Source: Desulfobulbus sp.
GTDB lineage: Bacteria > Desulfobacterota > Desulfobulbia > Desulfobulbales > Desulfobulbaceae
Direction of reading: 5' to 3'
DNA length: 10,649 nt
NCBI GenBank assembly: GCA_030602145.1
Contig: JAUWAH010000037.1
Coordinates: 1 to 10,649 of the forward strand
Shown: positions 1 to 5,558 of the stretch, in pieces
Position numbering within the stretch: the stretch's first letter is position 1
Layout: every line of letters starts with the position of its first letter
The notes under the pieces: generated by a model
Told to the model about the DNA's origin: nothing
Database searches by the model: none
The model's input: the letters and a program-made list of their open reading frames with translations, nothing else
Program-made: the position numbers and the translations under genes

Positions 1-786
1 CGGGTTGATTTCCGACAGCCGGCCGGTCATGCCTGAACTGATGGTGCCGGCCCGCAGGGTGTTGGCCTGGGCGCGCTCGACCAGCAGCCGGTAGAAGAAG
101 ACCTGCAGGACTGGATACCGGGTGAGGACATGTTTGAAATCCGTGCTGGACAGGGTGGCCAGGCTGGTTTTTTCCCGGGAGTGGATGGTGGTGGTGACCG
201 GTTCGCCGGACAACAGGCTCATCTCGCCGAAGATATCGCCCGTACCCATTTCGGACAGGGTTTGTCCCTCGTCGCCGATGACCGCCACCCGGCCCTTGAG
301 CACGATGTACAGGCTGGTCCCCGGCTCCCCCTTCTTGAGCACGACCTTGTTGGCCTCGAATTCCTTGAGCTGCAACTGGGCGGTGAGGTCGCGCAGACTG
401 TCCTCGTCGAGCGGCTCGAAGATGTCCAGGGTGCGGAGCACATCGTAAAACCGGTCCAGATGACGCATCCGCGCCTTCTGCTCGGCAACCGCCAGCAGCT
501 TCATCTGGAGGGTGGAGAAATCCTTTTCCTTCTTGAACTCGAACCGGATCAGGCCGGTGCAGCCGCCGCATTCGAACTTGACCCGTTGCAGCCCATAGGG
601 AGAAAAGCGCTCCATGCTCCTCTTTTCGGCCACGGCTTTCATCAACTCCCGCACCATCATCAGGCAGGCCGCCTTGCCCTCGGGAACGGTCAGCGCCATC
701 TGGTCGACCTTGAATTCCTCACCCACATTGTAAATCGGGCAGGAACGCTCCTCGGTGACGATGAATATCGCGTTGCGGTACTCCAT
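1..786 (-). CDS. Cyclic-nucleotide-binding-domain (CNBD) protein, C-terminus cut by the window edge
   Basis: Partial: 262 codons are open from the ATG at 786 to base 1 with no stop. The start has a good ribosome site (CAGGAG, 5-base spacer). Residues 1-90 form a small N-terminal domain with a CGGC pair (Cys73, Cys76) plus Cys16 and Cys41; it recalls small TIGR04076-like domains, which is a weak impression. Residues about 115-240 are a cNMP-binding/Crp-type beta-roll (KKGEPGTSLYIVLKGRVAVI, then GDIFGEMSLLSGEPVTTTI). The phosphate-binding cassette keeps the Glu, but the arginine usual for cyclic nucleotides is Thr, so the ligand may not be cAMP or cGMP. The last residues (SGMTGRLSEINP) look like the start of a DUF4388-type domain, which is inference from the fragment. 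No DNA-binding helix is visible in this part. It lies 31 bases downstream of the membrane protein gene at 818-1156, so the two are probably co-transcribed. Likely a cytoplasmic signalling protein. Confidence 0.85.
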   Translation of the reverse strand, partial: MEYRNAIFIVTEERSCPIYNVGEEFKVDQMALTVPEGKAACLMMVRELMKAVAEKRSMERFSPYGLQRVKFECGGCTGLIRFEFKKEKDFSTLQMKLLAVAEQKARMRHLDRFYDVLRTLDIFEPLDEDSLRDLTAQLQLKEFEANKVVLKKGEPGTSLYIVLKGRVAVIGDEGQTLSEMGTGDIFGEMSLLSGEPVTTTIHSREKTSLATLSSTDFKHVLTRYPVLQVFFYRLLVERAQANTLRAGTISSGMTGRLSEINP

Positions 787-817
787 GATTCTCCTGACGG
801 GGGATGTGGCCTTCCGC

Positions 818-1156
818 TCAGTCGGAGCGGCCAAGGAGCAGGTAGATGATCAGCCCCAGGATGGCCGCGCCGCCGAACACCACCGGCAGCACCTTGGTGA
901 CCTGGACCTCGCCGTTGACCACCAGGGTCTGCATGTAGGGTGTCCCCGAGGCGTACCAAACCCCCATGATGGCGCCGAGGATGATCATGTCACGAAAGGC
1001 CTTCTTGTAGATCAGGTAGCCGACCAGAAGAATGAAGGGGACCAGAAACCAGGGGTTGGTGAACAGGCCGGGAAAATCCACCGCCTTGATCTGCTCCGGC
1101 AGGTGGGTTGAGTCGAGAAAGGCAGTAATCGATTCGAAAAAGGCTCCAAAATTCAT
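818..1156 (-). CDS. Small three-helix membrane protein of unknown function
   Basis: 112 residues. I do not recognise the family. The frame is open upstream to 1225, but I start at the ATG at 1156 because CAGGAG lies 6 bases before it and the upstream residues look non-coding. There are three hydrophobic segments at about 34-50, 54-71 and 88-108, separated by a short basic KKAFRD turn and a polar loop of about 16 residues (TPYMQTLVVNGEVQVTK). The N-terminal 30 residues are amphipathic (FGAFFESITAFLD). There are no cysteines and no catalytic motif. It is the first gene of a likely two-gene unit with the CNBD protein, and the same CAGGAG ribosome site precedes both. A role as membrane partner or anchor for the CNBD protein is possible only from position. 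Confidence 0.75.
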   Translation of the reverse strand: MNFGAFFESITAFLDSTHLPEQIKAVDFPGLFTNPWFLVPFILLVGYLIYKKAFRDMIILGAIMGVWYASGTPYMQTLVVNGEVQVTKVLPVVFGGAAILGLIIYLLLGRSD

Positions 1157-1247
1157 CACGTTCTCCTGAATTGAGGCGTGGGGGGTTCCATGAACGATGT
1201 TGGTTCCGGTGGCATGCGGGTCCACGGGAACATTCAGTTATAGGACC

Positions 1248-1275
1248 ATGGTAGCACGGCGCCGCCGTTCGTCAA
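1248..1275 (-). promoter_or_regulatory. Candidate sigma70 promoter for the membrane protein / CNBD unit
   Basis: On the minus strand TTGACG (1270-1275; 5 of 6 to consensus) is followed after 16 bases by TACCAT (1248-1253; 4 of 6). Transcription would begin near 1241, giving a leader of about 85 bases before the ATG at 1156. The -35 element abuts the T-rich tail of the terminator of the upstream radical SAM gene, so the two units look separately transcribed. Found by eye only. Confidence 0.4.
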
Positions 1276-1308
1276 AAAGAAAACTGACCAAGCCCCCTGG
1301 CCGTTGGT
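1274..1308 (-). terminator. Probable rho-independent terminator of the radical SAM gene
   Basis: Read on the minus strand, ACCAA pairs with TTGGT (outer stem, 1287-1308) and an inner GCC pairs with GGC. The hairpin is followed by CAGTTTTCTTTTT. It lies about 30 bases past the stop at 1337. The stem is short and interrupted by a bulge, but the T-rich run is clear. Confidence 0.5.
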
Positions 1309-1336
1309 ATTCGGCACGATGGGCAATGGGGAGGAG

Positions 1337-2278
1337 TCAGCCCCTCAGGCGACGCAGCAACCTTGACCAGTCGGGGCGGTCGAGCCGGGTGAGCCCGAGG
1401 CGGGCAGCGATGGCCAGGGCCTGGCGGTACTCGTCACCGCTGATGGTCTGACGCAACTCCTCGTACTGGTCGGCCAGCCCGCAGGGGTGGTACTGGGCCA
1501 TGATGTTGACGTAGGTGTCGGGGGAGAGGGTGGTGGCGATGAAGGCGAGGATTGCCTCGGTTTCATCGATGCGGCCCGGCATCAGCAGGTGACGGATCAG
1601 CAGGCCGGAGCGGGCGATGTCGTCCGGACCGATGACCAGATCGCCGACCTGGCGATGCATGATCACCAGGGCCTCGCGCATCCGGTCGGGGTAGTCCGGG
1701 GCCTGGGCATAGCGATCACCGGTCGTCGGTTGCCAGAACTTGGCGTCCGGCATGTAGATGTCGACCACACCCTCCAGCAGGGCGAGGGTTTCGGCGCTTT
1801 CGTAGCCGCTGCAGTTGAACACCAGGGGGATGTCCAGACCGCCTTCCAGTGCCGGGATCAGGGCAGCCAGGATCTGCGGCACCACATGGCTGGGAGTCAC
1901 CAGGTTGATGTTGTGGCAACCCATGGCCTGCAGTTCGAGCATGATGGCGCCCAGCTCGCGATCGTTCACATCCTGGCCCGCTTCGTCGCCCTGACTGATG
2001 TCGAAGTTCTGGCAGAAGCAGCAGCCCAGGTTGCAGCCGGCCAGGAAGATGGTGCCGGAACCGTTGGTGCCGACCAGGGGGGATTCCTCGCCGAAATGGG
2101 GGCCGTAGCTGGCGACCCTCGCCAGGGCCCCGGTGCGGCAGCGACCGGTCTCGCCGGCCAGCCGGTCGACCCCGCAGCGGCGGGGACAGAGGGTGCAGCA
2201 GGCCAGCCTCCGGTGGGCGGCCTTGGACCGTTCACGGAGCAGACCGCTGGCGAGCAGGATGTGGGCGGCAGTGGGCAT
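1337..2278 (-). CDS. Radical SAM protein, PflX-like (COG1313 type)
   Basis: 313 residues from the ATG at 2278, which has a strong ribosome site (GGGAGG, about 5 bases upstream). The frame is open to 2488, but those codons lack protein character. The radical SAM cluster motif CX3CX2C is Cys82-Cys86-Cys89 in GCNLGCCFCQNFDIS, which would bind the 4Fe-4S cluster that cleaves S-adenosylmethionine. A second Cys-rich motif near the N-terminus (CCTLCPRRC, Cys27-Cys35, with Cys47) may bind another metal or cluster. FCQNFDIS, the FNCSGYES stretch and VNIMAQYHP near 257-265 are the pattern I know from proteins named 'PflX' or 'pyruvate formate-lyase activating enzyme-like'. No glycyl radical enzyme lies beside it, so an activase role is not supported and the substrate is unknown. 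It is transcribed divergently from hgcAB. Confidence 0.9.
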   Translation of the reverse strand: MPTAAHILLASGLLRERSKAAHRRLACCTLCPRRCGVDRLAGETGRCRTGALARVASYGPHFGEESPLVGTNGSGTIFLAGCNLGCCFCQNFDISQGDEAGQDVNDRELGAIMLELQAMGCHNINLVTPSHVVPQILAALIPALEGGLDIPLVFNCSGYESAETLALLEGVVDIYMPDAKFWQPTTGDRYAQAPDYPDRMREALVIMHRQVGDLVIGPDDIARSGLLIRHLLMPGRIDETEAILAFIATTLSPDTYVNIMAQYHPCGLADQYEELRQTISGDEYRQALAIAARLGLTRLDRPDWSRLLRRLRG

Positions 2279-2331
2279 GGCATCCTCCCGGAAAGAGTTC
2301 GAGGCAAGGGGAGCAACAGGTCCTGGGCGTG

Positions 2332-2360
2332 AAGGTAGCTGTTTTGGCGCTGTTTGTCGA
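2332..2360 (-). promoter_or_regulatory. Weak candidate promoter for the radical SAM gene
   Basis: On the minus strand TCGACA (2355-2360; 5 of 6 to the -35 consensus) is followed after 17 bases by TACCTT (2332-2337; 3 of 6). It would give a leader of about 45 bases before the ATG at 2278. The -10 match is poor, so this is tentative. Confidence 0.25.
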
Positions 2361-2541
2361 GTCGACCGTGGGCGGGAGAAAAGACTGGCCGGATAACCTT
2401 GGCCGCGGTATGGTTGACGGGTATTCACGATCCCCTTTGCACCCACTGTCCATGCACGCCACCGAACCCAACCCCCTGTCCACCGCATCCGGCCGGCTTG
2501 ATCTGCCCGTTTTCGTTCCGCCCCCGGCCGACGCCCCCTGC

Positions 2542-2575
2542 TGAGGCCCCAAGCCGGAACCCCGGTCCGGGGTCC
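2542..2575 (+). promoter_or_regulatory. In-frame TGA followed by a SECIS-like hairpin just upstream of hgcA
   Basis: The TGA at 2542-2544 is in the hgcA frame, directly after a TGC cysteine codon. Downstream, GG (2556-2557) pairs with CC (2574-2575), A2559 with T2573 and CCCC (2560-2563) with GGGG (2569-2572), with A2558 bulged and the loop GGTCC at 2564-2568. Nineteen bases separate the TGA from the loop. As I recall it, the E. coli fdhF selenocysteine element has the same plan: a stem with one bulged base and a GGUC loop about 18 bases past the UGA. Its bulged base is U, whereas here it is A. The frame stays open from the TGA into HgcA. The hairpin could instead be a regulatory or translation-control structure, or chance in GC-rich DNA. 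Confidence 0.3.
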
Positions 2576-2592
2576 ATGAACGGCCCGGCTAT

Positions 2593-3639
2593 GTGCTCTG
2601 CCCCTTTGTCGAGGAGTTCATCCCCACGCCGGTCGGGCCGATTCCCCGGGTGGCGACCACCGTCAGCCATCGCGATCGCTGGGGCACCATCGGCGCCCGG
2701 ATCGGACTCATCCGCCGCAACTACAAGGTCGCGCCCGGCCTCTATGCGGTGGGGACGCCCGGTGCAGGTTCACCGGTCCTGGTCACCGCCAACTACAAAC
2801 TCACCTTCGACAGCCTGCGCCATCGGTTGGGCAACATCGATGCCTGGCTGCTGGTCGTCGATACCCGGGGCATCAATGTCTGGTGTGCCGCCGGCAAGGG
2901 CAGCTTTTCCAGCGAGGAAGTGATCCGGGGTGTCGAGCAGGCCCGGCTGGCCGAGGTGGTCAGCCATCGGCGCCTGATCCTGCCCCAGTTGGCGGCCACC
3001 GGCGTGACCGCCCGGGCGGTGCGTCGGGGCTGCGGCTTTGATGTGCTCTTCGGGCCGGTGCGGGCCGAGGATCTGCCCGCCTTTCTTCGCCACGACCACC
3101 AGGCCGACGAAACCATGCGCACGGTCACCTTCACCATGGCCGAACGGGCGGTGCTGATCCCGGTGGAACTCTTCCTTCTGGCCAAGCCGCTCCTGGCGGT
3201 GCTCTGCCTTGGCCCGCTGCTCTCCGGCATCGGCCCCGGGCTGTTCTCACCGGCAGCGGCCCTGGAGCGCGGCCTGATCCTGCTGGCGGCCACCGTTGCC
3301 GGCATCGGCGCCGGCGCCGTGCTCACCCCCCTGGCCCTGCCCCGGCTGCCCGGCCGTCAGTTCTGGATCAAGGGGATCCTCGCCGTCCTGCCGGTCGCCC
3401 TCTGCCTCTGGCTGCTGTTCGCCCATCGCCTGACGCCGATCGAACAGGCGGCCATGCTGCTGTGGACCGCGACGGTCAGTTCCTATCTGGCGATGCAATT
3501 CACCGGCTCCACCCCCTTCACCTCGCCAAGCGGGGTCGAATACGAGATGCGGCGGGGCCTGCCGGTGCAGCTGGCCGCTGCCTGCCTGGGCCTGGGGTTG
3601 TGGCTGGCCGCCCCTTTTCTGGCCAACGGAGGCGGCTGA
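2593..3639 (+). CDS. hgcA: HgcA, corrinoid membrane protein of mercury methylation
   Basis: Transfers a methyl group from its corrinoid cofactor to Hg(II), working with HgcB at the inner membrane. 348 residues from the GTG at 2593. Residues about 15-180 form the corrinoid domain, related to the corrinoid iron-sulfur protein of the acetyl-CoA pathway. The cap-helix motif NVWCAAGK is at 95-102; Cys98 corresponds to Cys93 of Desulfovibrio ND132, the predicted lower ligand to cobalt. APGLYAVG and SPVLVTANYKLTFD precede it. About five membrane segments follow (near 185-210, 222-246, 260-279, 284-301 and 325-342). The FTGSTPFTSPSGVE segment at 303-316 is typical of HgcA, and the membrane domain separates it from CdhD/AcsC. 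The start is uncertain: GTG 2593 is the only in-frame start after the TGA at 2542 and has no Shine-Dalgarno site. ATGs at 2576 and 2591 are in another frame. The true N-terminus may be longer. Overlaps hgcB by one base. Confidence 0.96.
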   Translation: MLCPFVEEFIPTPVGPIPRVATTVSHRDRWGTIGARIGLIRRNYKVAPGLYAVGTPGAGSPVLVTANYKLTFDSLRHRLGNIDAWLLVVDTRGINVWCAAGKGSFSSEEVIRGVEQARLAEVVSHRRLILPQLAATGVTARAVRRGCGFDVLFGPVRAEDLPAFLRHDHQADETMRTVTFTMAERAVLIPVELFLLAKPLLAVLCLGPLLSGIGPGLFSPAAALERGLILLAATVAGIGAGAVLTPLALPRLPGRQFWIKGILAVLPVALCLWLLFAHRLTPIEQAAMLLWTATVSSYLAMQFTGSTPFTSPSGVEYEMRRGLPVQLAAACLGLGLWLAAPFLANGGG

Positions 3640-3926
3640 TGCGCGGTTATCGCTATATCGACGGAGTCGTTACCCTGCGGGTCGACCGGCAGCGGTGCGT
3701 GGGCTGCGGCGCCTGCGTCCAGGTCTGCCCGCACCGCCTCTTTTCCCTCGATGAAGGCGTGCTCGCCCTCCGCGATGCCGATCTGTGCATGGAATGTGGC
3801 GCCTGCGCCCGCAACTGTCCGGTGGAGGCGATCACGGTCTCGCCGGGGGTGGGGTGCGCGGTGGCCATTCTGGCCGCCTGGATCAACCGGCTGACGGGCC
3901 GCAAGGTGCTGTCCGACTGCTGCTGA
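3639..3926 (+). CDS. hgcB: HgcB, 2x[4Fe-4S] ferredoxin of mercury methylation
   Basis: 95 residues. Thought to reduce the HgcA corrinoid so that it can be remethylated, and possibly to hand Hg(II) to HgcA. Two ferredoxin motifs are complete: CVGCGACVQVC followed by Pro (Cys20, 23, 26, 30) and CMECGACARNC followed by Pro (Cys50, 53, 56, 60). The second contains the C(M/I)ECGA signature of HgcB. A further cysteine at 73 (GVGCA) and the terminal pair Cys94-Cys95 (SDCC) match in position and protein length what is reported for HgcB of Desulfovibrio ND132. A hydrophobic stretch at 72-82 may touch the membrane or HgcA. The start ATG shares its A with the hgcA stop (TGATG), and GGAGG lies 6 bases before it, so translation is probably coupled. 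No downstream gene is on this strand for 4 kb, so hgcAB looks like a complete two-gene operon. Confidence 0.97.
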   Translation: MRGYRYIDGVVTLRVDRQRCVGCGACVQVCPHRLFSLDEGVLALRDADLCMECGACARNCPVEAITVSPGVGCAVAILAAWINRLTGRKVLSDCC

Positions 3927-3942
3927 TCACTCCGAGGCCGCC

Positions 3943-3967
3943 GACGGGCAGGGGAACGCTGTCCGTC
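3943..3967. terminator. Hairpin between the convergent hgcB and glycosyltransferase genes
   Basis: GACGGGCAG (3943-3951) pairs with CTGTCCGTC (3959-3967) over nine positions, one of them a G-T wobble, with a 7-base loop. It lies 17 bases past the hgcB stop and overlaps the stop codon of the glycosyltransferase on the other strand. Its position suits a shared, bidirectional terminator, but neither side has a T tract, so termination would be weak or factor-dependent. Confidence 0.35.
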
Positions 3968-5096
3968 AACGCCGCGCCAGTTCGACAAACTGTGCCATGA
4001 CCACCCCGCTGCTGAACCGTTCCAGCAGCCGATCCTCAATCAAATAATCACCGGCCAGGGCTTCCCGCATTTTTGCAGCCATTGCCCCGCTTTCGTTCAC
4101 CGGGACCAGCCACCGGGCCAGGGAGCCGGCGAGGATTTCCCGGGGACCGGTGGGACAGTCGGTGCTGACCACGGGCGTTCCCAGGATCAGGGCCTCGATC
4201 AGGACCGTGGGCAGGGCTTCCCTGGAGTCCGAACTGAGCACCAGCAATTTGGCCCCGCGGATCCACGGATAGGGATTTTTCTGAAATCCGGCCACGATCA
4301 CCCGGTCGCGCAGGTCGAACCGATCGATCAGGGCCCTCAGGTCGTCGTGCTCCCTGGCGAGCAGCACCAATTGTATCGGGGGAGCAAGCTGCCTGAAGGC
4401 ATCCAGCAGGATGTCGTGTCGCTTGTAGCGGTCGAACTTGGCCACATGAATGATATAGTCCCCAACGGGCAGGTTCTCCACGCGCTCTTCGGCCATCGCC
4501 CTGATTTTCCCGAAATCAAAAGGGTTGTAGATGACCCGGCAGGTTTTCGGCTCCACCTTGTTGCCTTCGAGCAGGGCTCCTTTGGCCGCCTCGGAGACGG
4601 CGATGAGGTGCCGATGGTCGTAAAACTTCCTGATGCGCGCCATCTCCCGGCGCGCCTTGTCCGGCCGTGTGGGCAGCAGCGCGGCGATGTCGCTCCAGTA
4701 GTCGGCATGAATCCAGAAAAACAGCCGTTCGGCGACCGCATCGGGAGCGAACCGATAGCGCGACTGGTAGTTGGAGAGAATCAGGGCAAAGGGACCGTGC
4801 CTGCGCAGATAGAACCGGAAAAAGACCGTAAACGCCAGGTGCTGGAGTAGCTTGTGCTTGCTGATCGCTTCGGGGATGGCCAGAACCCGGAGTCGAATCC
4901 GCTCATCCACATCGAAATCGATCATGTCCTTCAGCACCAGGACATGCGCCTCGTAGCCCAAGTCGATGAACAGTTCGGCCACATTGAGCAGCACCCGACC
5001 CGACCCGCCGCCCTCCAGAGTCGGGGCGATGAACAGGATCCGGCCCGGTGACCGCCGGGAGGCCGCAGCCGCGTTGGCAGCACGGGAGTCCGACAT
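3966..5096 (-). CDS. GT-B fold glycosyltransferase, family 4 type
   Basis: 376 residues. Expected to transfer a sugar from a nucleotide donor onto an envelope glycan or lipid at the cytoplasmic side of the membrane; donor and acceptor cannot be read from sequence. The N-terminal Rossmann half begins ILFIAPTLEGGGSGR (20-34), with the glycine-rich acceptor-side loop. The C-terminal donor half contains HVAKFDRYKRHDILLDAF (217-234) and the EX7E motif EALPTVLIE (Glu293, Glu301) followed by GTPVVSTDCPTGPREIL, the usual pattern of GT4 retaining enzymes. There is no signal peptide or membrane span. The ATG lies 6 bases after the stop of the 123-residue gene upstream, and its GGGGGAG ribosome site overlaps that gene's stop codon, so the two are surely co-transcribed. 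No other polysaccharide gene is near, which is unusual for a glycosyltransferase. Confidence 0.92.
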   Translation of the reverse strand: MSDSRAANAAAASRRSPGRILFIAPTLEGGGSGRVLLNVAELFIDLGYEAHVLVLKDMIDFDVDERIRLRVLAIPEAISKHKLLQHLAFTVFFRFYLRRHGPFALILSNYQSRYRFAPDAVAERLFFWIHADYWSDIAALLPTRPDKARREMARIRKFYDHRHLIAVSEAAKGALLEGNKVEPKTCRVIYNPFDFGKIRAMAEERVENLPVGDYIIHVAKFDRYKRHDILLDAFRQLAPPIQLVLLAREHDDLRALIDRFDLRDRVIVAGFQKNPYPWIRGAKLLVLSSDSREALPTVLIEALILGTPVVSTDCPTGPREILAGSLARWLVPVNESGAMAAKMREALAGDYLIEDRLLERFSSGVVMAQFVELARR

Positions 5097-5102
5097 AACG
5101 GA

Positions 5103-5474
5103 CTACTCCCCCATTCCCTTGATCAAGGCCTGCAAACCGATGGCCTGGACCACGGTCAGCAGTTCGTCGTGGTGAAAAAAACCGGCCATCACCGCCGCGA
5201 ACTGGGAGGCGAGAAAAATGGTATCGGTTTCCTCCTCCCGGTCGAGCAGCCGACGGCAGCCGGCGATGTCGTCCGACTCCACCGCGCCGAGCAGGTCATT
5301 GAGCCAGTCCAACTGCTCCTCCTCGAAATGGAACTCGACCATCGCCTGGGCGTACATCGAGACAATCACGGCCCGATGGTCGTAGATGGCGTCGAGATCG
5401 TTCTCCCCGGCCGCTTTCAGCACCCGGTCGATCCGGGCCAGCAGTTCCTGCATGTCGTTGTTGTCCTCGCTCAT
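5103..5474 (-). CDS. Small acidic helical protein of unknown function
   Basis: 123 residues; I do not recognise the family. The start ATG at 5474 has AAGGAG 8 bases upstream. The protein is rich in Glu, Asp, Leu and Ala and should be nearly all helical, with hydrophobic stretches at about 35-48 and 87-100 too short and mixed to be clear membrane spans. There are conspicuous clusters EFHFEEEQLDWL (47-58) and GFFHHDELL (98-106) with three histidines beside acidic residues; metal binding is conceivable, but the spacing does not fit the hemerythrin motif. Only one cysteine (Cys73). It lies 84 bases downstream of pta and 6 bases upstream of the glycosyltransferase gene, so it is probably in one operon with both. 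Confidence 0.8.
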   Translation of the reverse strand: MSEDNNDMQELLARIDRVLKAAGENDLDAIYDHRAVIVSMYAQAMVEFHFEEEQLDWLNDLLGAVESDDIAGCRRLLDREEETDTIFLASQFAAVMAGFFHHDELLTVVQAIGLQALIKGMGE

Positions 5475-5558
5475 GGTCGTTTCTCCTTGAAGGAAATGGG
5501 AATATTCCTGCCGATGCGGGCTGCGGCCCCAAGCCGTGGCGCCAGGAAGGGATGAGGT

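Larger units (their letters stand above)
2279..2592. other. Divergent intergenic region between the radical SAM gene and hgcA
   Basis: 314 bases separate the two annotated starts. The region must hold promoters for both directions. I find only a weak minus-strand candidate (2332-2360) and no convincing plus-strand sigma70 or sigma54 promoter for hgcAB. The plus frame of hgcA is open from 2329 to a TGA at 2542-2544 and again from 2545 onward; the part before the TGA could be leader or an N-terminal extension (see the entry at 2542). No regulator gene sits beside hgcAB here. Confidence 0.5.

Noticed and set aside
2329..2544. 71-codon plus frame before the TGA as an independent small gene
   Set aside because: No ribosome site, no recognisable domain and low-complexity Pro-rich sequence. 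It is considered only as a possible hgcA extension or leader.
2354..2923. 189-codon plus frame starting near hgcA, with ATGs at 2576 and 2591
   Set aside because: It is out of frame with the conserved HgcA sequence and its product is Ser/Pro/Arg-rich shadow sequence. Using those ATGs for hgcA would require a frameshift for which there is no slippery site.
2593..3639. CdhD/AcsC-type corrinoid iron-sulfur protein subunit instead of HgcA
   Set aside because: The NVWCAAGK motif, C-terminal membrane domain, FTGSTPFTSPSGVE signature and adjacent HgcB are specific to HgcA.
5103..5474. Hemerythrin-like protein
   Set aside because: His and acidic residues are present, but the HxxxE and HxxxH/D spacing of hemerythrin is missing.
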